Shown here one piece after another: positions 1 through 11,999 of a stretch of DNA of 64,000 bases (the first letter of the stretch is position 1; every line of letters starts with the position of its first letter). This DNA is from Begonia masoniana (lineage: Eukaryota > Streptophyta > Magnoliopsida > Cucurbitales > Begoniaceae). The translations under genes and the position numbers were made by a program. The DNA is taken from positions 476,671-540,670 of the forward strand of contig CM039506.1 in assembly GCA_022432975.1 (NCBI GenBank), read 5' to 3'. Below the pieces are notes generated by a model. It worked only from the letters and a program-made list of their open reading frames with translations, was not told the DNA's origin and did not search any database.

Positions 1-3000
1 TCCATTTCACATTCAAGGTTTTAACTTAAAGTGATGAGAACGACGTGTATTGAGGACCCAACAACCTTCATGGACGAGTAATTAAGACTTAGTAATGCGT
101 TTGATGAACAATAAGAAACTTCACTTCAATCGATTTGTTCCAAAAGAGTTGAACGTATCAAGCAAATTAGGTTGAGTGTTACATGACATGTGGTTAGAAC
201 ATAAGTTATCTATTTCACATTCAAGGTTTTACCTTGAAGTGATTAGAACGACGTGTATTGAGGACGCAACAACCTTCATGGACGAGTTATTAAGAATTAG
301 TAATGCGTTTGATGAAGCATAAGAAACTTCACTTCATTCGATTTGTTCCAAAAGAGTTGAACGTATGAAGCAAATGAGGTTGAGTGCTACATGACTTGTG
401 GTTACAACCTAAGTTATCCATTTCACATTCAAGTTTTTAACTTAAAGTGGTGAGAACGACGTGTATTGAGGACCCAACAACCTTCATGGACGAGTAATTA
501 AGACTTAGTAATGCGTTTGATGAAGCATAAGAAACTTCACATCATTCGATTTGTTCCAAAAGAGTTGAACGTATGAAGAAAATGAGGTTGAGTGCTACAT
601 GACTTGTGGTTACAACCTAAGTTATCCATTTCACATTCAAGGTTTTAACTTAAAGTGATGAGAACGACATGTATTGAGGACCCAACAACCTTCATGGACG
701 AGTAATTATGACTTAGTAATGCGTTTGATGAATAATAATAAACTTCACTTCAGTCGATTTGTTCCAAAAGAGTTGACCGTATCAAGCAAATTAGGTTGAG
801 TGTTACATGACTTGTGGTTAGAACCTAAGTTATCAATTTTACATTCGAGGTTTTAACTTGAAGTGATGAGAACGACGTGTATTGAGGACCACACAACCTT
901 CATGGACGAGTAATTAAGACTTAGTAATGCGTTTGATGAAGCATAAGAAACTTCACTTCAATCGATTTGTTCCAAAAGAATTGAACGTATCAAGCAAATT
1001 AGGTTGATTGTTACAAGACATGTAGTTAGAACATAAGTTATCCATTTCACATTCAAGGTTTTAACTCGAAGTGATGAGAACGACGTGTATTGAGGACCCA
1101 ACAACCTTCATGGACGAGTAATTAAGACTTAGTAATGCATTTGGTGAAGAATAAGAAACTTCACTTCATTCGATTTGTTCCAAAAGAGTTGAATGTATGA
1201 AGCAAACGAGACTGAGTGGTACATGACTTGTGGTTAGAACCTAAGTTATCCATTTCACATTCGATGTTTTAACTTGAAGTGATGAGAACGACGTGTATTG
1301 AGGACCTAACAACCTTCATGGACGAGTAATTAAGACTTAGTAATGCATTTGATTAAGCATATGAAACTTCACTTCAATCGATTTGTTCCAATAGAGTTGA
1401 ACGTATCAAGCTAATGAGAATGAGTGTTACATGACTTGTGGCTAGAACATAAGTTATCCATTTCACATTAAAGGTTTTAACTTGAAGTGATGAGAACGAC
1501 GTGTATTGAGGACGCAACAACCTTCATGGACGAGTAATTAAGACTTAGTAATGCGTTTGATGAAGCATAAAAAACTTCACTTCAATCGATTTGTTCCAAA
1601 AGAGTTGAACCTATCAAGCAAATGAGGTTAAGTGTTACATGAATTGTGGTTAGAACCTAAGTTATCCATTTCACATTATAGGTTTTAACTTGAGGTGATA
1701 TTAACGACGTGTATTGAGGGCCCAACAACATTCATGGATGAGTAATTAAGACTTAGTAATGCGTTTGATGAAGCATATGAAACTTCACTTCAATCGATTT
1801 GTTCCAAAAGTGTTGAACGTATCAAGCAAATGAAATTCAGTGATACAAGACTTGTGGTTAGAACCTAAGTTATCCATTTCACATTCAAGGTTTTAACTTG
1901 AAGTGATGAGAACGACGTGTATTGAAGACCCAACAACCTTCATGGATGAGTAATTAAGACATAGTAACGCGTTTGATGAAGCATAAGAAACTTCACTTCA
2001 ATCGATTTGTTCCAAAAGAGTTGAACGTATCAAGCAAATGAGGTTGAGTGCTACATGACTTGTGGTTAGAACCTAAGTTATCCATTTCACATTCAAGGTT
2101 TTAACTTGAAGTGATGAGAACGACAGTGTATTTGAAGACCCAACAACCTTCATGGATGAGTAATTAAGACCTAGCTAATGCGTTTGATGAAGCATAAGAA
2201 ACTTCACTTCAATCGATTTGTTCCAAAGTGTTGAACGTATCAAGCAAATGAGGTTCGTGCTACATGACTTGTGGTTAGAACCTAAGTTATCCATTTCACA
2301 TTCAAGGTTTTAACTTGAAGTGATGAGAACAACGTGTATTGAAGACCCAACAACCTCATGGACGAGTAATTAAGACCTTAGTAACGCGTTTGATGAAGCA
2401 TAATAAACTTCACTTCAATCGATTTGTTCCAAAAGATGTTGAACGTAGCAAGCAAATGAGGCTTGAGTGCTACATGACTTGTGGTTAGAACCTAAGTCAT
2501 CCATTTCACATTCAAGGTTTTAACTTGAAGTGATGAGAACTGACCGTGTATTGAGGACCCAACAACCTTCATGGACGAGTAATTAAGACATTAGTAATGC
2601 GTTTGATGAAGCATAATAAACTTCACTTCATTCGATTTGTTCCAAAAGAGTTGAACGTATGAAGCAAATAAGGCTGAGTGCTACATGACTTGTGGTTACA
2701 ACCTAAGTCATCCATTTCACATTCAAGGTTTTAACTTAAAGTGATGAGAATGACGTGTATTGAGGACCCAACAACCTTCATGGACGAGTAATTAAGACAT
2801 TGTAATGCGTTTGATGAATACTAATAAAATTCACTTCAGTCGATTTGTTCCAAAAGAGTTGAACGTATCAAGCAAATTAAGTTGAGTGTTATATGACTTG
2901 TGGTTAGAACCTAAGTTATCAATTTTACATTCGAGGTTTTAACTTGAAGTGATGAGAAAGACGTGTATTGAGGACCACACAACCTTCATGGACGAGTAAT

Positions 3001-6000
3001 TAAGACTTAGTAATGCGTTTGATGAAGCATAAGAAACTTCACTTCAATCGATTTGTTCCAAAAGAGTTGAACGTATCAAGCAAATTAGGTTGAGTGTTAC
3101 ATGACATGTAGTTAGAACATAAGTTATCCATTTCACATTCAAGGTTTTAACTAGAAGTGATGAGAACGACGTGTATTGAGGACACAACAACCTTCATGGA
3201 CCAGTAATTAAGACTTAGTAATGCGTTTGATGAAGCATAAGAAACTTCACTTCAATCGATTTGTTCCAAAAGAGTTGAACGTATGAAGCAAATGAGGTTG
3301 AGTGCTACATGACTTGTGGTTACAACCTAAGTTATCCATTTCACATTCAAGGTTTTAACTTAAAGTGATGAGAACGACGTGTATTGAGGACCCAACAACC
3401 TTCATGGACGAGTAATTAAGAATTAGTAATGCGTTTGATGAAGCATAAGAAACTTCACTTCATTCGATTTGTTCCAAAAGAGTTGAACGTATGAAGCAAA
3501 TGAGGTTGAGTGCTACATGACTTGTGGTTACAACCTAAGTTATCCATTTCACATTCAAGGTTTTAACTTAAAGTGATGAGAACGACGTGTATTGAGGACC
3601 CAACAACCTTCATGGACGAGTAATTAAGACTTAGTAATGCGTTTGATGAACAATAAGAAACTTCACTTCAACCGATTTGTTCCAAAAGAGTTGAACGTAT
3701 GAAGCAAATTAGGTTGAGTGTTACATGACATGTGGTTAGAACATAAGTTATCTATTTCACTTTCAAGGTGTTACCTTGGAGTGATTAGAACGACGTGTAT
3801 TGAGGACGCAACAACCTTCATGGACGAGAAATTAAGAATTAGTAATGCGTTTGATGAAGCATAAGAAACTTCACTTCATTCGATTTGTTCCAAAAGAGTT
3901 GAACGTATGAAGCAAATGAGGTTGAGTGCTACATGACTTGTGGTTACAACCTAAGTTATCCATTTCACATTATAGGTTTTAACTTGACGTGATATTAACG
4001 ACGTGTATTGAGGGCCAAATAACATTCATGGATGAGTAATTAAGACTTAGTAATGCGTTTGATGAAGCATATGAAACTTCACTTCAATCGATTTGTTCCA
4101 AAAGAGTTGAACGTATCAAGCAAATCAGGTTGAGTGGTACATGACTTTTTGTTAGAACCTAAGTTATCCATTTCACATTACAGGTTTTAACTTGAAGTGA
4201 TGAGAACGACGTGTATTGAGGGCGTAACAACCTTCATGGACGAGTAATTAAGACTTAGTAATGCGTTTGATGAAGCATAAGAAACTTCACTTCATTCGAT
4301 TTGTTCCAAAAGAGTTGAACGTATCAGGCAAATGAGGTTGAGTGTTTCATGAATTGTGGTTAGAACCTAAGTTATCCATTTCACATTCAAGGTTTTAACT
4401 TGAAGTGATGAGAACGACGTGTATTGAGGACGCAACAACCTTCATGGACGAGTAATTAAGACTTAGTAATGCGTTTGATGAAGCATATGAAACTTCACTT
4501 CAATCGATTTGTTCCAAAACTGTTGAACGTATCAAGCAAATGAAGTTCAGTGATACATGACTTGTGGTTAGAACCTAAGTTATCCATTTCACATTCAAGG
4601 TTTTAACTTGAAGCGATGAGAACGACGTGTATTGAGGACCCAACAACCTTCATGGATGAGTAATTAAGACATAGTAACGCGTTTGATGAAGCATAAGAAA
4701 CTTCACTTCAATCGATTAGTTCCAAAAGAGTTGAACGTATCAAGCAAATTAGGTTGAGTGTTACATGACTTGTGGTTAGAACATAAGTTATCTATTTCAC
4801 ATTCAAGATTTTAACTTGAAGTGATTAGAACGACGTGTATTGAGGACGCAACAACCTTCTTGGACGAGTAATTAAGACTTAGTAATGCGTTTGATGAAGC
4901 ATAAGAAACTTCACTTCATTCGATTTGTTCCAAAAGAGTTGAACGTATGAAGCAAATGAGGTTGAGTGCTACATGACTTGTGGTTACAACCTAAGTTATC
5001 CATTTCACATTCAAGGTTTTAACTTAAAGTGATGAGAACGACGTGTATTGAGGACCCAACAACCTTCATGGACGAGTAATTAAGACTTAGTAATGCGTTT
5101 GATAAATAATATGAAACTTCACTTCAATCGATTTGTTCCAAAAGAGTTGAACGTATCAAGCAAATTAGGTTGAGTGTTACATAACATGTGGTTAGAACAT
5201 AAGTTATCCATTTCACATTCAAGGTTTTAACTTGAAGTGATGAGAACGACGTGTATTGAGGACCCAACAACCTTCATGGATGAGTAATTAAGACATAGTA
5301 ACGCGTTTGATGAAGCATAAGAAACTTCACTTCAATCGATTAGTTCCAAAAGAGTTGAACGTATCAAGCAAATTAGGTTGAGTGTTACATGACTTGTGGT
5401 TAGAACATAAGTTATCGATTTCACATTCAAGATTTTAACTTGAAGTGATTAGAACGACGTGTATTGAGGACGCAACAACCTTCTTGGACGAGTAATTTTG
5501 ACTTAGTAATGCGTTTGATGAAGCATAAGAAACTTCACTTCATTCGATTTGTTCCAAAAGAGTTGAACGTATCAGGCAAATGAGGTTGAGTGTTTCATGA
5601 ATTGTGGTTAGAACCTAAGTTATCCATTTCACATTATAGGTTTTAACTTGAGGTGATATTAACGACGTGTATTGAGGGCCCAATAACATTCATGGATGAG
5701 TAATTAAGACTTAGTAATGCGTTTGATGAAGCATATGAAACTTCACTTCAATCGATTTGTTCCAAATCTGTTGAACGTATCAAGCAAATGAAGTTCAGTG
5801 ATACATGACTTGTGGTTAGAACCTAGGTTATCCATTTCACATTCAAGGTTTTAACTTGAAGTGATGAGAACGACGTGTATTGAGGACCCAACAACCTTCA
5901 TGGATGAGTAATTAAGACATAGTAACGCGTTTGATGAAGCATAAGAAACTTCACTTCAATCGATTAGTTCCAAAAGAGTTGAACGTATCAAGCAAATTAG

Positions 6001-9000
6001 GTTGAGTGTTACATGACTTGTGGTTAGAACATAAGTTATTTATTTCACATTCAAGATTTTAACTTGAAGTGATTAGAACGACGTGTATTGAGGACGCAAC
6101 AACCTGCTTGGACGAGTAATTAAGACTTAGTAATGCGTTTGATGAAGCATAAGAAACTTCACTTCATTCGATTTGTTCCAAAAGAGTTGAACGTATGAAG
6201 CAAATGAGGTTGAGGGCTACATGACTTGTGGTTACAACCTAAGTTATCCATTTCACATTCAAGGTTTTAACTTAAAGTGATGAGAACGACGTGTATTGAG
6301 GACCCAACAACCTTCATGGACGAGTAATTAAGTCTTAGTAATGCGTTTGATAAATAATATGAAACTTCACTTCAATCGATTTGTTCCAAAAGAGTTGAAC
6401 GTATCAAGCAAATTAGGTTTAGTGTTACATAACATGTGGTTAGAACATAACTTATCCATTTCACATTCAAGGTTTTAACTTGAAATGATGAGCACGACGT
6501 GTATTGAGGACCCAACAACCTTCATGGATGAGTAATTAAGACATAGTAACGCGTTTGATGAAGCATAAGAAACTTCACTTCAATCGATTAGTTCCAAAAG
6601 AGTTGAACGTATCAAGCAAATTAGGTTGAGTGTTACATGACTTGTGGTTAGAACATAAGTTATCTATTTCACATTCAAGATTTTAACTTGAAGTGATTAG
6701 AACGACGTGTATTGAGGACGCAACAACCTTCTTGGACGAGTAATTAAGACTTAGTAATGCGTTTGATGAAGCAAAAGAAACTTCACTTCATTCGATTTGT
6801 TCCAAAAGAGTTGAACGTATCAGGCAAATGAGGTTGAGTGTTTCATGAATTGTGGTTAGAACCTAAGTTATCCATTTCACATTATAGGTTTTAACTTGAG
6901 GTGATATTAACGACGTGTATTGAGGGCCCAATAACATTCATGGATGAGTAATTAAGACTTAGTAATGCGTTTGATGAAGCATATGAAACTTCACTTCAAT
7001 CGATTTGTTCCAAAACTGTTGAACGTATCAAGCAAATGAAGTTCAGTGATACATGACTTGTGGTTAGAACCTAGGTTATCCATTTCACATTCAAGGTTTT
7101 AACTTGAAGTGATGAGAACGACGTGTATTGAGGACCCAACAACCTTCATGGATGAGTAATTAAGACATAGTAACGCGTTTGATGAAGCATAAGAAACTTC
7201 ACTTCAATCGATTAGTTCCAAAAGAGTTGAACGTATCAAGCAAATTAGGTTGAGTGTTACATGACTTGTGGTTAGAACATAAGTTATCTATTTCACATTC
7301 AAGATTTTAACTTGAAGTGATTAGAACGACGTGTATTGAGGACGCAACAACCTTCTTGGACGAGTAATTAAGACTTAGTAATGCGTTTTATGAAGCATAA
7401 GAAACTACACTTCATTCGATTTGTTCCAAAAGAGTTGAACGTATGAAGCAAATGAGGTTGAGTGCTACATGACTTGTGGTTACAACCTAAGTTATCCATT
7501 TCACATTCAAGGTTTTAACTTAAAGTGATGAGAACGACGTGTATTGAGGACCCAACAACCTTCATGGACGAGTAATTAAGACTTAGTAATGCGTTTGATA
7601 AATAATATGAAACTTCACTTCAATCGATTTGTTCCAAAAGAGTTGAACGTATCTAGCAAATTAGGTTGAGTGTTACATAACATGTGGTTAGAACATAAGT
7701 TATCAATTTCACATTCATGGTTTTAACTTGAAGTGATTAGAACAACGTGTATTGAGGACGCAACAACCTTCATGGACGAGTAATTAAGACTTAGTAATGC
7801 GTTTGATGATGCATAAGAAACTTTACTTCAATCGATTTGTTCTAAAAGGGTTGAACGTATCAAGTAAATGAGGTTCAGTGCTACATGACTCTTGGTTACA
7901 ACCTAAGTTATCAATTTCACATTCAAGGTTTTAACTTGAAGTGATGAGAACGACGTGTATTGAGGACCCAACAACCTTCCTGGACGAGTAATTAAGACTT
8001 AGTAATGCGTTTTATGAATAATAAGAAACTTCACTTTAGTCGATTTGTTCCAAAAGAGTTGAACGTATCAAGCAAATTAGGTTGAGTGTTACTTGACTTG
8101 TGGTTAGAACCTAAGTTATCCATTTTACATTCGAGGTTTTTACTTGAAGTGATGAGAACGACATGTATTGAGGACCACACAACCTTCATGGACGAGTAAT
8201 TAAGACTTAGTAATGCGTTTGATGAAGCATAAGAAACTTCACTTCAATCGATTTGTTCCAAAAGAGTTGAACGTATCAAGCAAATTAGATTGAGTGTTAC
8301 ATGACATGTAGTTAGAACATAAGTTATCCATTTCACATTCAAGGTTTTAACTTGAAGTGATGAGAACGACGTGTATTGAGGACGCAACAACCTTCATGGA
8401 CGAGTAATTAAGACTTAGTAATGCTTTTGATGAAGCATAAGAAACTTCACTTCATTCGATTTGTTCGAAAAGAGTTGAACGTATCAAGCAAATTAGGTTG
8501 AGTGTTAGATGACATGTGGTTAGAACATAAGTTATCCATTTCACATTCTAGGTTTTAACTTGAAGTGATTAGAACGACGTGTATTGAGGACGCAACAACC
8601 TTCATGGACGAGTAATTAAGACTTAGTAATGCGTTTGATGAAGCATAAGAAACTTCACTTCATTCGATTTGTTCCAAAAGAGTTTAACGTATCAAGCAAA
8701 TGAGGTTCAGTGCTACATGACTTGTGGTTACAACCTAAGTTATCAATTTCACATTCAAGGTTTTAACTTGAAGTGATGAGAACGACGTGTATTGAGGACC
8801 ACACAACCTTCATGGACGAGTAATTAAGACTTAGTAATGCGTTTGATGAAGCATAAGAAACTTCACTTCAATCGATTTCTTCCAAAAGAGTTGAACGTAT
8901 CAAGCAAATTAGGTTGAGTGTTACATGACATGTAGTTAGAACATAAGTTATCCATTTCACATTCCAGGTTTTAACTTGAAGTGATGAGAACGACGTGTAT

Positions 9001-9589
9001 TGAGGACGCAACAACCTTCATGGACGAGTAATTAAGACTTAGTAATGCGTTTGATGAAGCATAACAAACTTCACTTCATTCGATTTGTTCGAAAAGAGTT
9101 GAACGTATCAAGCAAATTAGGTTGAGTGTTACATGACATGTGGTTAGAACATAAGTTATCCATTTCACATTCAAGGTTTTAACTTGAAGTGATTAGAACG
9201 ACGTGTATTGAGGACGCAACAACCTTCATGGACGAGTAATTAAGACTTAGTAATGTGTTTGATGAAGCATAAGAAACTTCACTTCATTCGATTTGTTCCA
9301 AAAGAGTTGAACGTATCAAGCAAATGAGGTTCAGTGCTACATGACTTGTGGTTACAACCTAAGTTATCAATTTCACATTCAAGGTTTTAACTTGAAATGA
9401 TAAGAACGACGTGTATTGAGGACCCAACAACCTTCATGGACGAGTAATTAAGACTTAGTAATGCGTTTGATGAAGAATAAGAAACTTCACTTCAATCGAT
9501 TTGTTCCAAAAGAGTTGAACGTATCAAGCAAATTAGGTTGAGTGGTACATGACTTGTCGTTAGAACCTAAGTTATCCATTGTCACGACC
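1..9589 (+). repeat. Satellite array A, 208-bp monomer
   Basis: This is head-to-tail tandem satellite DNA. The step from GTTATC to GTTATC is 208 bp (for example T at 209 and 417), all monomers share one orientation, and about 46 fit. Monomers differ mostly by substitutions, with recurring variants such as CATTCAAGG versus CATTCGAGG, AAGCATAAG versus AATAATAAG, and GAGGACCC versus GAGGACGC. A patch at about 2110-2720 instead carries many single-base indels. No reading frame of note exists. The array stops at 9589 inside a monomer, where E1 inserted, and resumes at 27491 in the same phase. A centromeric or pericentromeric satellite is likely (inference). Confidence 0.97.
4521..7720 (+). repeat. 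Higher-order repeat, 6-mer of 1248 bp
   Basis: Marker variants recur at exact multiples of the monomer. The variant reading TGTTGAACG followed by AAGTTCAG occurs at 4521, 5769 and 7017, spaced 1248 bp (6 x 208). The variant with CTTGGACGAG in place of CATGGACGAG lies at 4857, 5481, 6105 (a CTGCTTGG form), 6729 and 7353, spaced 624 bp. The block is therefore about two and a half copies of a six-monomer unit, itself built of two related trimers. It points to recent local amplification. Confidence 0.88.
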
Positions 9590-9784
9590 CTATTACTGTA
9601 CCCATTTTTTCCTAATTATTTTTCATTTTATTTTATACCTAGTGTTTATGCAGAAAATAATTTGAAATCTATTTAATAAAACATTTAAAACAATTAAAAC
9701 TATTTAATTAAAACTATTTTTATAACAATTTATTAAATAAAATAATGGGAGGGTAGGATTGTAAATCCTGCCCGTGGAAGAACC

Positions 9785-9926
9785 GCAGCGATCAGGCGCT
9801 GCGTGAGCAGCGCACGATCGCTGCTGCGCTGCCAATATGCAGCGCACGATCGCTGCATAATGCAGCGATCAGGCGCTGCATGATGGCAGCGCGCGATCGC
9901 TGCCTCATGCAGCGCACGGGCGCCGC
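9785..9926 (-). repeat. Array of 18-nt mini-palindromes in E1 3' LTR
   Basis: There are six units of form GCAGCG-N6-CGCTGC, at 9785-9802, 9807-9824, 9839-9856, 9862-9879, 9886-9903 and 9909-9926, separated mostly by 4-6 nt. The N6 loops read ATCAGG, CACGAT, CACGAT, ATCAGG, CGCGAT and CACGGG. The last unit has a mismatch in its right arm. The array is strikingly GC-rich in an otherwise AT-rich LTR. A larger inverted repeat lies on each side (9751-9773 and 9960-9996). No function is known to me. Confidence 0.9.
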
Positions 9927-9959
9927 ACCCCTGCTCCCTGCCTTCTCTGATTTCAAACA

Positions 9960-9996
9960 TTTTGCTCTCTGGAATTCAAGTTTCCAGAGAGCAAAA
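9960..9996 (-). repeat. Inverted repeat (hairpin) flanking the palindrome array
   Basis: The arms TTTTGCTCTCTGGAA (9960-9974) and TTCCAGAGAGCAAAA (9982-9996) are perfect complements of 15 bp around a 7-nt loop. The 5' LTR copy has one substitution in its right arm. E3 has two hairpins with the same CTCTCTGGA core (59261-59285 and 59302-59330) in the same relative place. Confidence 0.88.
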
Positions 9997-10405
9997 CATA
10001 CCTCTTCTCCCCTCTTTTTCATTCATTTCACTGCCCCTTTTTATTCCATTTCATTGCCTCCCTGAGTATCACATTATAAACCATTTTATGAAAACAAATT
10101 GCATGGATATATTTAAAATTAGACTTTTCCAAAACGTTATAAAACCTGAAAATAGTTATCTATCAAAACAGTTATTTATCAAAACAGTGACCTATCAACT
10201 AATCAGTCTCAAACAACCTAAAATAGTTCTAACATATCCCCCATCAGCCCATAACGTCCCATAACCCTCAAAACACATATTTACTTCCCCCACGGGTCGG
10301 TAACGCATCGACTGTACAGCACGCCACCACAGGCCATCCTCCGTCAACCGTGTCATGCCTCAGGTGGAGGGATCTCATCCTCACCTGGCTCGATGTCACC
10401 TAAAA

Positions 10406-11373
10406 CGTCACCTACACCATAATACACGCTATGAGATAAAAATCTCAGTAAGTTGTACGTAAATGCAAATGCGTGATCATGCATGCTCAATGCTATGAAA
10501 ACAGTCCATGTCAGTTCATATATCAGTACGTGTCAGTCTATGGTTATCGGAAACGCTCGACAGATAGATAGGGCACGTCCAGCGGTTAGACAGCCCACAC
10601 CATCTGAAGGGAGGGAAACCCGCTCACCACAGAACGCCAGGTCTGAACCTCATCCCCGACAACCCCATGCCATGGTTGTTTACAGTGATACTTTACTTGC
10701 CTTTACGATGCATGTTCTTTTCAAGAAATCCGTGCATAAATTCATTTTCATGTCGTTTTTAAAACCATGATGCATGAACAGTTCAATATAGACGCAAAGT
10801 AAACAATCAACATATATACCATCAAAGACTACAAAAGCGTAACCTATAACCTGTAAAAAACTAAACCTAACTACCCATCAAAGCAATTTAAAATAAACAA
10901 TCCATTGAGATCCTCGACGCGACATCGAATTACGGTGTAGGCCAATCGGCCAGAGTAAGTCACGAGAACTTACCTTGAGCGCACTGGATCTCAAACTTCG
11001 TCCACGGGAGTCGTATCTGAGATAAAACACGATATTTGTCGTTAAAACCAATTTAAACGATTAAATGTCCAAACTAATAAAGTCCTTAATCTAACAAATC
11101 GAAGCTTTTAAACAACGACATAACGCTTGATAAATCTGGAAATCCATATTACGAGTTATTTCCGAAAACCCGAAAATTCTATAATTTATACTTTTTCACA
11201 AATTGGTTTATCTTCGTCCAATAACGTTCAATACGTTCGATACATGCTTAATCATGGCTAACCTATTAATTACGAGACCTAAATCGCGTTTTTCGTCGAA
11301 ACCCTAATTGCAACCCTAACCCTAAATCGAACTGAAAACTCGAAATAAACGCTTAGAGGCCGAAGCTACATAC
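10406..11373 (-). other. Putative spliced 5' region in E1 3' LTR
   Basis: In element orientation the order is donor-like GTATGT (11373-11368), acceptor-like CTCAG (AG at 11018-11017), a 43-nt segment (11016-10974), donor GTAAGT (10973-10968), then GTGTAG (AG at 10413-10412) before GTGACG. Implied introns are 357 and 562 nt. E3 has the same signals with 356- and 583-nt introns and a 44-nt exon. Conservation of signal and spacing is what I see; splicing itself is inference and needs RNA data. Confidence 0.4.
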
Positions 11374-11540
11374 CGAGGGTTGCGAGAGGAGAAGAAACCG
11401 TGAAGGACGGAGGAGGAACAGAGGTCGGACGGAGCTCGGATTGAAGATCGGCGTCGGCGGCCGAGAGAGAAAAACACTCTCTGTTCGTGCGATCCAGAGA
11501 AGAGAAGAAAGGAAGTGAGGAAAAAGAGAGATTTGTGATG

Positions 11541-11550
11541 TTTAAATAAA
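11541..11550 (-). promoter_or_regulatory. TATA-like element of E1 3' LTR
   Basis: TTTATTTAAA on the minus strand lies just before a CT-rich tract that resembles a plant pyrimidine-patch leader. The aligned position in E3 carries a better TATAAAAT (57663-57670), so the E1 copy looks weakened. The same sequence occurs in the 5' LTR at 27071-27080. Confidence 0.45.
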
Positions 11551-11959
11551 AATTGATTTGCAAATTACCATTTTGCCCTTCTCACTTAATTCTATTCGTT
11601 TCGTCGTTCGTTTCGTTAATCGTCCAACTATTCAGATTCTCAAAAGTTCCATATTTTGCCAATAACTTCTATTCATTGCCAGGGATTTATTAAAACTGTC
11701 CGTTCGCAATTTGGACCTCGTTCGTTATTTTTACGAGAACGTCTTTTACATTACGAAAAGTGTATTTACTCGGAATGTAGTGTTTGATCTCCGAAAATTC
11801 CCGTAATTCCTTAAAATTCTTATTATTCGTTAGAATCGTAATGACGCTTTCTTTTTGTGAATCGGACCTGATTTGACATATTTACCAAAAATGCCATTAA
11901 ATAAGGAAATGATAATATAACATAATATATCCAAAAATCCGTACAAGCCGGATATTACA

Positions 11960-11974
11960 TTCTACCCTCCTTAT
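11960..11974 (-). other. E1 polypurine tract
   Basis: On the minus strand ATAAGGAGGGTAGAA directly precedes the 3' LTR start TGTAATATCC. A purine run abutting the 3' LTR is the expected plus-strand primer of reverse transcription. Confidence 0.85.
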
Positions 11975-11999
11975 TCAGAATTTTGTCCACAAAATTAAA

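Larger units (their letters stand above)
9590..11959 (-). repeat. E1 3' LTR (2370 bp)
   Basis: On the plus strand it starts TGTCACGACC and ends GATATTACA; in element orientation it begins TGTAATATCC and ends CGTGACA. It matches the 5' LTR at 25100-27490 almost throughout. The main length difference is one missing 18-nt palindrome unit, about 23 bp, near 9825. In element orientation it holds a weak TATA-like TTTATTTAAA (11550-11541), a CT-rich stretch, a 5' splice-like GTATGT (11373-11368), telo-box-like AAACCCTAA on the plus strand near 11300-11325, a second GTAAGT (10973-10968), then hairpins and a GC-rich palindrome array. Confidence 0.95.

Noticed and set aside
1..9589. CRISPR-like or phage-like repeat array
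   Set aside because: Units are contiguous 208-bp monomers with no unique spacers, and the surrounding elements are plant retrotransposons.
10483..10770. 95-aa ORF in the E1 LTR (also 26014-26301) as antisense gene
   Set aside because: It is present in both E1 LTRs only because they are copies; I saw no matching frame in E3 or E4 and no domain.
11296..11330. Interstitial telomere
   Set aside because: Only a few degenerate CCCTAA-type units occur, at a fixed place in every copy of the LTR; they are better seen as telo-box-like LTR motifs.
11366..11563. 65-aa LTR ORF (also at 26896-27093 and 94 aa at 57648-57932) as a protein gene
   Set aside because: Its ATG lies upstream of the TATA-like motif, its sequence is the CT-rich leader, and it does not join in frame to the putative next exon.
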